Program-made: the position numbers and the translations under genes
Notes under the pieces: generated by a model
Told to the model about the DNA's origin: nothing
The model's input: only the letters and a program-made list of their open reading frames with translations
Database searches by the model: none
Source: Rhizophagus irregularis
Lineage: Eukaryota; Glomeromycota; Glomeromycetes; Glomerales; Glomeraceae
Assembly (NCBI RefSeq): GCF_026210795.1
Contig: NC_089454.1
Location: forward strand, 3,038,001 to 3,102,000
Direction of reading: 5' to 3'
Length of the DNA: 64,000 bases
Shown: positions 25,675 through 34,579 of the stretch, piece after piece
How positions within the stretch are numbered: position 1 is the first letter of the stretch
Layout of the letters: each line of letters starts with the position of its first letter

Positions 25675-26837
25675 TATTTGATAATTTCTTCCTAAAAAGG
25701 CAGCGTGTATATAATTATATTCTTTATAAACGCTTTATTAACATGGGTATATATATAGTTGTTTTGGTAACAATATTTGTGGCAAAATGTAGATGCCAAA
25801 TATTCAGGAGAATGCATTACAGAATATGCAATCAATTATTTTGATCAAAATCATAAACGGAACGCGAAAGTATAGGACTCTTCCGGTGACAAGAACGATA
25901 TATTTGCATCACAAACACTAAAAATAACATGCACGACAAAATAATTACAAAAAGGGGGAAAGAAAAAAATATCCAATAACTATGGCATGTTAAATTTTAT
26001 TAAAAGTGTAAAATCTTCAGTAATTTCGAATATTATAATTATCCGAAGCGGGCTGCGGGCGTATGCGTAGGACACTTCCATTCTACTGCAAACATGTCTG
26101 TCCGCACGCAAGATTTATTTACGTATAACACTTTTTGTTTATGCCCCTGAATTAAAATTTCTTAAAATTTTTTTACGGCATTAAAAAATAACGAATTTCT
26201 TAAAGATTTTACATGCTTTTTAATTTGTATTCGTTTTTTTTTAAAATAAAAATAAATAAAAAAATAGAATAATTGATTTCGCAATGTGATTTCTTTGTAA
26301 TATCATAAATAACACTTTTAATTTTTACGAGCATGTGATTTATGACGCCTCGGACGTTTATAATTTATATAATTTACGACAAGTCTGATATTATTTATAT
26401 TTTGTTCAAGTTCGTTTTAGGTTTATGTGAGCGAAAGATAACTCAAATCATCGGCAGATTTGTCATAATTATACTAGTATCTTTTATTTGACTATTACTG
26501 AATTAGATTAACATCGTGATCCGATTTCAAATTGTACGAATTTTTCTAACTTGTAATATATTCGAAAATTTAACTTTCTTGACACTATTATTTAAATTAT
26601 AAAAAGAAGCTAATAATAATAATAATAATAAAATGAAAATTGATTAATCACATTTTAGTATCTTTGACATTAATATTACCCTTAAAAGCTCAAGTTAATC
26701 AAAATTATAATATTTTTCTTTCAACAATTTTATTTATTGCGTTTGGCTAATTTACTGCATTCGGGTAATAATATAACTAATTTATTTATAGTCACACATC
26801 CAGTAACCGTTTGATCGGAAATTGCCGAAGTGTACAG
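25675..26837. other. Intergenic region between array gene and retrotransposon
   Basis: No supported gene. A GC-richer patch at about 26045-26110 could hold the promoter of the minus-strand array/kinase gene. A (TAA)n run is at about 26610-26630. Confidence 0.3.
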
Positions 26838-27440
26838 TGTAATGCCGTAGTATACCTAGTAAATTTATTAATTGTGGGGCGCAGTATTACATTTAGTCTT
26901 AGTGTATAAAATTTTAACTTATTTTTATTTTTATTATGGACCGAAAAGTCGTTAAACTATTAGTCATGAGAATCAAGGATAATTGGTCCGAGATGACATT
27001 AAACTATTAGTCACGAGATTTAAGGATAAATGAAGATCCGAAAGGTACTAAATTGAGTGAAATTAAGTGATCTGAGATGTCAAGTGAGTAATTTGTTGAT
27101 CACTACGTTAATATTATAAATCATAATTCAGGAGTTTATGATGATCAAATGGATACAAAATTAAGATAATGGAAATACTTTAAAACAATGGAAATACTTT
27201 GATAATTTAAATCCATGAATTGAAATTATGAATTTAGTTACACCAAAAACAAACATAAAAAGGCGCGAAGATCACCTTTTGGGAGAGAAAATTAGACGAA
27301 TTTTGTTATGAATCATTTATTTTGTTATTTAATGTTATTAAACCAAGCATATTATTGTATTTATTTATATTATTAATAAAGAGTCATTTTGTTAATACCT
27401 GAGGTGGCAAACATAATTCTCTATGGGCTCAGGTCTTACA
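26838..27440 (+). repeat. 5' LTR
   Basis: 603 bp beginning TGTAATGCCG and ending GTCTTACA. It contains a TATAAA-like motif shortly after the start (about 26905) and AATAAAG about 60 bp before the end, the expected layout for promoter and polyadenylation signals. Matches 36674-37276 over its full length. Confidence 0.95.
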
Positions 27441-27442
27441 AG

Positions 27443-27458
27443 TGGTGTATGCTCCGAG
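27443..27458 (+). other. Candidate primer-binding site
   Basis: TGGTGTATGCTCCGAG begins two bases after the 5' LTR. It starts with TGG, complementary to a tRNA 3' CCA, which is the standard position and start for a minus-strand primer site. The tRNA itself could not be identified. Confidence 0.6.
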
Positions 27459-28701
27459 AAAGGAAAAGTGATCATCCTCACATGATCACTACAGGTTATA
27501 AGTACAGGATCTCTGAGAAAAGAAAATGATCACCCCCACGTGATCATTAGAAGTTACAAATAAAGGATCGACGAAGTTAAGGAATTATAAAAGTAAAAGT
27601 TCTAAGTCTTGGTTAAAAAAGAATTTAAGGTGTATTAACGTTAAATTTTAATAAAATAAAGTTAGATATTTTAAAGGATACGTGAAAATAATGGTTACCA
27701 AGGTAAAAGGTATTAATTTGGGTGAGTATGACCATAAATGTATAAAGAGATAATGTTAAAAATTAAATTTTTGATCTAACTTGACCACCGGCTGATAAGT
27801 CAATGAAAAATTATTATTATAATAATTTTCATACATATGAACCAAATATGTATGGTAGTAATTGATTATCAAGGGAAATGCGAGGCTAATCAAGTTAGAA
27901 GGGGTTTTAATAGAATATTGTAAATAAGTTCCATGAATTAGGGATTAAAAATAATTTTTATAAATAATTGAGGTTAAGTTAAGGATAAAAAGTGTACCCA
28001 AAAACCGACACTATAAATACGATGGTAGGGTAATTCTGTGTGAACTCAATTGAGGTTTTCTGTGTGATCAATTGAGAATAGTTCTGTGTGAGCTTTTTCT
28101 GTGTGAACTCAATTGAGGTATTCTGTGTGATCAATTGAGAATAGTTCTGTGTGAACTTTCAAAAACAATTCTGTGTGAGGGTACCCAAGAAAATCATGAT
28201 TAACGTTAACAAAAATTAAAATAATGTTTGCTGGACAAATATATTCAAGGAAAGTTATTAAAAATTAATAAGGATATAAATGATAGGAGATTTTGTAGCG
28301 TAGTAAAATTATATAAAATGTCAATACAGGTGTCGAGATTATTAATTAAAGATTGTCAAAGCACAGTAAATTTTAGGATATAATAGAATTAGAGGCGTAG
28401 TAGGAGCATATGAAAGAGCGAGATTTGAATCTCCCACTTATTAAATGAATTGTTGACACCGAGGAAAGATACATCAGTCTTGGAAATACAACAAATAATC
28501 GGACAAATCAAATATGGATTCACACTTCAACCTTAGGTTGGAAAATTTTAAGAAATATAAATTTATTTGTACAAACCTGTAAACTACCATACTCAGTAAT
28601 GAACAAATGAGGTAAAGGCAAGCCCAGTATAGGTCAAATAAAATATAAAAAGAAGGATAAAAAGTAAAAGATGTGAAAATTTTTAGAGAATTTTATTAAA
28701 A
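27459..28701 (+). other. Long noncoding leader with tandem repeat
   Basis: About 1.24 kb between the primer site and the Gag start, without a supported frame. At about 28031-28182 it carries reiterated TTCTGTGTGA units alternating with ACTCAATTGAGG and ATCAATTGAGAATAG, arranged as two copies of a roughly 60-bp block plus partial units. The CAATTG palindromes could form stem-loops, for example in packaging or translation control (inference). Confidence 0.7.
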
Positions 28702-31700
28702 ATGGAATGGTACCATGTTTGGAACGCTGAATATATAAACCATAAACGAAAACATGACCTAGGAGTGATAGAACCAGAGGAATGTTTAGCATGTGAAATA
28801 TGTAACCCAATAGAAAGAGAAGTATCAGCGGCATTCAAGAAATTTTGGGATGCTTTATTTAAATTCGAGGATACAATACTAATGTACAATAATGTAACAC
28901 ATAAAGAATTATTGAATTTATTAAGTATGGACAATAGAGAAAGGGAGGATACAATACATAAGGGAAAATGTAGGAATATAGTAGATAGAATAATTGAATC
29001 AATAAGGTACAGACAACAACCAAAAATGAAGGAAAAAGGATTGAGAATAATAATTGTAGTAATTGTAAGGGATTGTATTGAAGGAAACTTGGAAAATGAA
29101 GTATTTGATCGATTAATAGGATGTCCAGAAATAATGGAACATGGATATATTTTAGAAGATTGGGATGTTGAAAATAGATTTCAAAAATTTTGGGAATGGT
29201 ATAACACAATATTAGAAAATGATACGAAAGTAAAGCATGTACAACCAAATGCAATAGTAGAATTTAGAAAGTTGTTATACATGGAAGAAAGAATAGCTGA
29301 ATTAGGAGGATATGAAATGTTTGCCTTAATACAAGATATGGAATACGAAGAACCTGAGTTATCACTAGAGGAATATAAACGGAGGTTGGGTAAATATAAA
29401 CAAAAGACAATACAAAGATTTATTGACACCAAACAATTTACAAGGGAACCTGAGGACCCAGAAAGTGATAGTCCTGAAAGTTATGAATTAGAGGACAGTG
29501 ATGGTAGTATACATTATGAAATAAAAATAGAGGATGATGTCGAATGGACAGTGGAATCATTAAAAAGAAAAATTGAAGAAATGGGTGGAAGGTTCACCGA
29601 CAAAGATATACAAAGAATGTGGGACCTAAGGATAAGGATAGAATTGATATTAACAGAGGACTTTTTAGGTACATTTTTCGAATTAATGGGACTAAGTGAT
29701 AAAAAATTAAAAGATGAAATAAATGAATGGTTGACAAAAGAAACATTAATATGTGGAAATTGTAGAAATAGAAAGTTACCTGATATGATAGCAGACATTG
29801 GACAATGTAAAAATTGTGAACAAGAAGTATTATTAGAATTAAAGGACGACTTAGAAAAACTAGGGTACGAATTAAATGTGTCAGAAATAGGGAGAATAAG
29901 AGAATTCAGGATAAGCAATAGTATAATATTAACAACGGAATTTATGGAAAAATATCTCCAGGAAATTGATACGAATGACAAAGAATTAAGGATAAAATTA
30001 TATGAATGGATAAATGAAAATACCACATTTTGTGATGAATGTGGAATAAGATGGATAAACAATAAATTTGACGAAGGAAAAACCAAGTGTAGGGATTGTG
30101 AAAATGACGAAAATGAAATTAATATCAGGGTTAAAAGATTAAAACAAATATGTGATGATAATAAAATAGGAATAACTAATGGAGAGTTATTGAGGTTAAT
30201 CAGTATGGGATATACTGATGGAGAAATATTGGATCAAGAATTTATTGAAATATTCCAAGGAAATAAAAATGAAATGGAGAAAAATTTAAGGCGAATATTA
30301 GATAAATTTCTAAAACAGCAAGCTGGAATTGAGGATAGTGAAAGTAGTGGAAATGAATCTGATAATGAAAAATCTGATGGATCTGAAAAAGAATCAGATG
30401 GATCTGGAAAAGATGGAGAAATTTTAAATCCAAATGAAAGTGATAACAATGAAAATTTTGAAGAACCTTATGAAGAAAACATTATAAATAGACCTGGTTT
30501 TGACTCAAGTGAAAGTTCAGAATCAAATTCTGAGGATAAAAGTGAAATATCTGATTATAATATAGAAAATTTATTTGAAACACCTATAACACCACCGATA
30601 CCACCAATCCCACCAATAGTACCAATAATTATGGGAGCAACAAGAGCTGAAGTAAGGGAAGATGTTAGAGCGGCTTTACTAGCAACAACAGGACATGATA
30701 TAGGAGGTAATTGGGCTGGATTAGTCACAGCCAACCCATTAGCAAATGCAATTGAGGATGCGGGAAATGTAGCTGGAGGAATAATTAGTATGCCACAATT
30801 TTATGGAAAGGAAGAAGAAGATGTAAACGATTGGGTAAGACAATTTGAAACAGCATTTACTGCTATAGGAAAAGCAGCAGGAGTAAATGGAGCTAGACAA
30901 GCAGCAATGGCAGCTACCTGTTTGAAAGGTGCAGCAGCACAATGGTATAATGAAAAGAAGGAAGCAAACAATGGTCATTTGGTAAATTGGCAAGATAACG
31001 ATAATGATAATGATTTAAAACATAGGATTAAACAAAGATTTACCAGGGAAGATGTTAGAAAAAGGAAAATGTTAGAATTAAGGAAAATAACACAAGGAGT
31101 AAATGAAAATGTTGAGGCATATACGATAAGGTTTAGACAAATATTAAGGATAGCTACCAGAGGCCATGCATTAGATGATGAATTACAAGTGGATAATTAT
31201 ATCGAAGGATTAACACCAACATTGGGATATCAAGTCAGAAGACAAAACCCAGCAAATTTAAATGATGCAGTGAATACAGCAAGAAGAGAAGAGGAAGCTA
31301 CTAATGAATTAATAAGAAAGACACGTGGTATATCAGTTAGTACCCAAAGAAAAGGAATCGATATACAAGATGACAAGCCAAAGAATATATTTGAAAAACC
31401 ATTGGAGAAAAATTATGAGGATGACCTTGCCGACATGTTTAAAAAATTAGAGGTAAAACTAGTAAATCAACTTGGAGGGCAAAAGAGACCACCAAACAAT
31501 AATAATAGACAAGGACCACCACCTCGAGCATGTTATAATTGTAAACAACCAGGACATTATGCAAATGAATGTAGGGTAAATAATGGTCAAAGAAACTATG
31601 GAAGACCAAATAATCAAAATTATAATAGAAGATCAAATAACTATAATGGAAGACCAAATAACTATAACAGACCACCAAACCACCAAAACAATAATCGAGG

Positions 31701-32289
31701 ATTCAATGTAGTGGAATATGATAATTATAATGACCAATATGACCAATATGATTATGATAGTCAGGATTATCAGGATAATTATGATCAAGGATATAGTTAT
31801 GACGACCCGTATTATCAAGATAATGATGTAACATTTAACCATGTTGATCAGGATTTTTATATTGGTGAAAGACAAACAAGGAGTAATATAAAAAATAGGT
31901 CAAGTGATCGAGATATAGATATGGAAATTGATCGAGAACAAACACGCAGAAGAAATGATAAATATGCAAGCCAAGAGGAAAGGGCAGCAGCATTACCAAA
32001 AAGAGGATTCACTGATGAAAGTCTGAGGAAAGCACAAGAAGCAAGGAGAAATAATAATACATGTGGAAATTGTGGACGAAGAGGTCACTATGCAAAACAA
32101 TGTAAAAATGAACGTGTTGAAGGTATTCATAGGACAAGCGCATTTCAAAGAAATATACCAAAATATAACGTATTAGAAGATATGAAAAGTACCAGAGCAA
32201 ATGCAACTTTTTCACAAATTATAGATATGAGCCCAGAACAAAGAAAAATATATTATGAAGGAATGAGAAGGTATCCACAAACAGATTGA
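28702..32289 (+). CDS. gag: Gag polyprotein, with large N-terminal extension
   Basis: Structural protein of the retrotransposon, 1195 residues, far longer than typical Ty3/gypsy Gag (about 300-500). The C-terminal half holds the conserved Gag core (about 697-880, MPQFYGKEEEDVNDWVRQFE … AAAQWYN … RFRQIL) and two CCHC zinc knuckles (CYNCKQPGHYANEC at 944, CGNCGRRGHYAKQC at 1121) flanking an Asn/Tyr-rich linker. The N-terminal part of about 640 residues has no family I recognise. It contains three related blocks, two of which end in paired CxxC motifs (from C351 and C444), then an acidic Ser/Glu-rich stretch and a Pro/Ile run. The frame ends with TGA immediately followed by CTA, and the same frame continues into protease. 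Confidence 0.93.
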   Translation: MEWYHVWNAEYINHKRKHDLGVIEPEECLACEICNPIEREVSAAFKKFWDALFKFEDTILMYNNVTHKELLNLLSMDNREREDTIHKGKCRNIVDRIIESIRYRQQPKMKEKGLRIIIVVIVRDCIEGNLENEVFDRLIGCPEIMEHGYILEDWDVENRFQKFWEWYNTILENDTKVKHVQPNAIVEFRKLLYMEERIAELGGYEMFALIQDMEYEEPELSLEEYKRRLGKYKQKTIQRFIDTKQFTREPEDPESDSPESYELEDSDGSIHYEIKIEDDVEWTVESLKRKIEEMGGRFTDKDIQRMWDLRIRIELILTEDFLGTFFELMGLSDKKLKDEINEWLTKETLICGNCRNRKLPDMIADIGQCKNCEQEVLLELKDDLEKLGYELNVSEIGRIREFRISNSIILTTEFMEKYLQEIDTNDKELRIKLYEWINENTTFCDECGIRWINNKFDEGKTKCRDCENDENEINIRVKRLKQICDDNKIGITNGELLRLISMGYTDGEILDQEFIEIFQGNKNEMEKNLRRILDKFLKQQAGIEDSESSGNESDNEKSDGSEKESDGSGKDGEILNPNESDNNENFEEPYEENIINRPGFDSSESSESNSEDKSEISDYNIENLFETPITPPIPPIPPIVPIIMGATRAEVREDVRAALLATTGHDIGGNWAGLVTANPLANAIEDAGNVAGGIISMPQFYGKEEEDVNDWVRQFETAFTAIGKAAGVNGARQAAMAATCLKGAAAQWYNEKKEANNGHLVNWQDNDNDNDLKHRIKQRFTREDVRKRKMLELRKITQGVNENVEAYTIRFRQILRIATRGHALDDELQVDNYIEGLTPTLGYQVRRQNPANLNDAVNTARREEEATNELIRKTRGISVSTQRKGIDIQDDKPKNIFEKPLEKNYEDDLADMFKKLEVKLVNQLGGQKRPPNNNNRQGPPPRACYNCKQPGHYANECRVNNGQRNYGRPNNQNYNRRSNNYNGRPNNYNRPPNHQNNNRGFNVVEYDNYNDQYDQYDYDSQDYQDNYDQGYSYDDPYYQDNDVTFNHVDQDFYIGERQTRSNIKNRSSDRDIDMEIDREQTRRRNDKYASQEERAAALPKRGFTDESLRKAQEARRNNNTCGNCGRRGHYAKQCKNERVEGIHRTSAFQRNIPKYNVLEDMKSTRANATFSQIIDMSPEQRKIYYEGMRRYPQTD

Positions 32290-32301
32290 CTACAAGAATC
32301 A

Positions 32302-32829
32302 ATGAACAACATTGAAGCAGAACACTTAACTGCATTAAGGGGTAAATTAATAATAAACCAAGAATTAAAGGACGTAATGTTTGATACAGGAGCAGCAGTA
32401 AATGTAATAACTAGTCAGATAATGGATGAAATGGACCTAAAAATTGAGGAACCAAGTACAGTAAGATGTGTGATGATAAATGAGGATAAATTAGCATCTA
32501 GGGGTACCACGACAATATACATACAATTTGGGGATAAGGAAATACCCATTAAGGTTGAAGTAATTGATTCAGGAAAAAACGAAATTGTGTTAGGAAATGG
32601 AGTATTAGATATGTTCAAAGCAAATATAGATTACACAGATAAAACAATAATAATTAGAATGAATGATGAAACTATGGATATACCAGTAAAATACACACAA
32701 AGGACCATTAAAGGGTTTGAAGAAACATTTGATGAAGAGGAAATATTAGAAGAATTATACCAGGATGAATTGTATAACATATATGAAGATGACCATGAAG
32801 GTCAGGAAGATGAAAATTTTAAAGTATAA
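32302..32829 (+). CDS. Retropepsin-like aspartic protease
   Basis: Aspartic protease domain that would process the polyproteins. Active-site motif FDTGAAVNVIT with the catalytic Asp at residue 28, then IVLGNGVLDMFKANIDY as the second conserved strand. The 175-residue frame is the same as Gag's and begins 12 bases after the Gag stop, so stop-codon readthrough would give Gag-Pro. The C-terminus is acidic. It ends at 32829 and overlaps by 7 nt the frame that contains RT, which lies at -1. Confidence 0.9.
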   Translation: MNNIEAEHLTALRGKLIINQELKDVMFDTGAAVNVITSQIMDEMDLKIEEPSTVRCVMINEDKLASRGTTTIYIQFGDKEIPIKVEVIDSGKNEIVLGNGVLDMFKANIDYTDKTIIIRMNDETMDIPVKYTQRTIKGFEETFDEEEILEELYQDELYNIYEDDHEGQEDENFKV

Positions 32830-34304
32830 GTCTTGGTCAGAATGATACTGAAGAGACGATAAAGAAGCACAAAAGTGACCATGAAAAATTTACTGAAAAA
32901 TTTAAAGTAGGGGACATAACCAATGAACAAAAAGGTAAATTAAAAGTATTAGTAGAAAAATATAAGGATATATTTGAGTACGATGGTGAAAAATATAATA
33001 GGACAAACCTAGTAAAACATGAAATCAGATTAAAAGGGGGTACTGAACCAATAGCCCAAAAGAGGTACAAAGAAAATGATGAAAAAGGTAAATTCATCAG
33101 AAAAGAGGTTGACGAGATGTTAAAATTGGGAAAAATTAGAGAATCTAGAAGTCCATGGTCTTCACCAGTGACTTTAGCAGGGAAAAAGTCAGGAAATTAT
33201 AGATTTTGCATCGACTATAGAAAATTAAATAAAGTTACAATAACAGATGCATATCCATTACCGAGGATTGATGAACAATTAGAAAGAATAAGTTCAGGAA
33301 AATGGTTTACCAGTCTAGATTTAGCATCAGGGTTTAATCAGATAGAAATGGCTGAGGAAGATATTGAGAAAACAGCATTCATATGCTCAGCAGGATTATA
33401 TGAATATAATGTCATGCCATTTGGGTTAACAAATGCGCCTGCAAGTTTTCAAAGGTTAATGGATAAAGTATTAAAGGAGTACCTAAATGAATTTGTGATA
33501 GTATACATTGATGATATAATGATATATTCGGAAAACTTTGAAGACCACCTAAAACACATAAAGTTAGTGTTAGAAAAATTAAAGGAAGCCAGTTTAATAC
33601 TAAAGTTAAAGAAATGCATATTTGGAAAAACAGAAATAGAATTTTTAGGACATGTAGTTGGTAAAAATGGATTAAAACCAAGTCCAGGAAAGGTTGAAAA
33701 GATACAAAAATTAACAGCACCTATAAATATAAAAGGTGTAAGGTCAATATTGGGGTTATGTACGTATTATAGAAAATTTATTAAAGATTTTTCAAAAATA
33801 GTAAAACCAATAACATCTTTATTGAGAAAAGATGAAAAGTTTGAATGGGGCATCAAACAACATGAAGCATTAGAAATATTAAAAAGGAAATTAACCGAAG
33901 AACCGGTGTTAAGACAACCAGATTGGTTAAGGAAATTTATATTAATTACAGATGCTTCAGGAATAGGATTAGGGGCAGTGCTAGCTCAAAAAGATGATAA
34001 AGGTCAAGAATATGTAATAGAATATGCCAGTAAAAGTTTAAACAGGACAGAACAAAGATGGCCAATAACCGAACAAGAATGTTATGCAATTGTATGGGGA
34101 ATACAACATTTCCATAAATACTTGATCAATAGAAAATTTGAGGTAGTAACAGACCATGCAGCTTTGAAGGGATTAATGACTGCAAAAGTACCAAAAGGAA
34201 AGAGATCAAGATGGGTCATGGAATTAGAACAGTATGATTTTGAAATAACTCATAGACCAGGAAAAGAAAATAAAAATGCAGATGCCTTATCAAGGATAAT
34301 ATAA
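32823..34304 (+). CDS. pol: Reverse transcriptase and RNase H
   Basis: The frame is open from 32823; the first ATG is at 33117 (395 residues), but conserved RT N-terminal sequence (HEIRLKGGTEPIAQKRYK) lies upstream of that ATG, so translation probably enters by a -1 shift from protease. RT motifs: PWSSPVTLAGKK, RFCIDYRKLNK, FTSLDLASGFNQI, MPFGLTNAPASFQ, catalytic YIDDIM (residues 130-133 counted from the ATG). The RNase H part starts ILITDASGIGLGAVL (Asp 279), followed by EQECYAIVWGI and VVTDHAALKGL. Stop at 34302. A second frame at -1 is open from 34274 across this stop. Confidence 0.93.
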   Translation, partial: SISLGQNDTEETIKKHKSDHEKFTEKFKVGDITNEQKGKLKVLVEKYKDIFEYDGEKYNRTNLVKHEIRLKGGTEPIAQKRYKENDEKGKFIRKEVDEMLKLGKIRESRSPWSSPVTLAGKKSGNYRFCIDYRKLNKVTITDAYPLPRIDEQLERISSGKWFTSLDLASGFNQIEMAEEDIEKTAFICSAGLYEYNVMPFGLTNAPASFQRLMDKVLKEYLNEFVIVYIDDIMIYSENFEDHLKHIKLVLEKLKEASLILKLKKCIFGKTEIEFLGHVVGKNGLKPSPGKVEKIQKLTAPINIKGVRSILGLCTYYRKFIKDFSKIVKPITSLLRKDEKFEWGIKQHEALEILKRKLTEEPVLRQPDWLRKFILITDASGIGLGAVLAQKDDKGQEYVIEYASKSLNRTEQRWPITEQECYAIVWGIQHFHKYLINRKFEVVTDHAALKGLMTAKVPKGKRSRWVMELEQYDFEITHRPGKENKNADALSRII

Positions 34305-34579
34305 ATAGACGGGTAAAAGAGTTACTTTTCAAAAAAAAAATGGAACAAGTGGTAAGAAATACAAATCATAAAATAAAGGATATAATCGAAAATTTAGAAG
34401 GTATAACAAAGGAATTAAACAGGATAAATTATAACTATAAATTCAAAGCCAAAAATTTTGAAGATAGTGAAGAAAGACCATTAATATTGGAAACTCAAGA
34501 GGAAATATTACAAATAGAGGTGATATTAAGTAAAGTAAACAAGCTAAAATTATCAGAATTATGTAAAAATGGGACCTAA
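34274..34579 (+). CDS. Short coiled-coil frame between RNase H and kinase-integrase
   Basis: Frame open from 34274 (overlapping the end of RT-RH by 31 nt); the first ATG is at 34340, after a run of ten A's, giving 79 residues. The peptide is rich in Lys, Glu, Asn and Ile with heptad-like spacing (KIKDIIENLEGITKELNRI), so a short coiled coil is likely. It overlaps the next frame; ATG 34569 lies before its TAA at 34577. It may serve as a linker in a Pol polyprotein made by frameshifting, or as a reinitiation relay. No homologue is recognised. Confidence 0.5.
   Translation, partial: KCRCLIKDNINRRVKELLFKKKMEQVVRNTNHKIKDIIENLEGITKELNRINYNYKFKAKNFEDSEERPLILETQEEILQIEVILSKVNKLKLSELCKNGT

Noticed and set aside
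25644-25844. 66-residue plus-strand frame over the candidate first exon.
   Set aside because: No recognisable features; it runs opposite to the candidate minus-strand exons, which have better splice-site support.
28634-32618. Many minus-strand frames opposite Gag and protease.
   Set aside because: Antisense shadows of a long A-rich coding strand; no motifs, and Leu/Ile/Tyr/Ser-rich composition expected from the complement.
34340-34579. Considered as an envelope or accessory gene of the retrotransposon.
   Set aside because: No signal peptide or membrane segment; short and coiled-coil-like, so described only as a linker-like frame.
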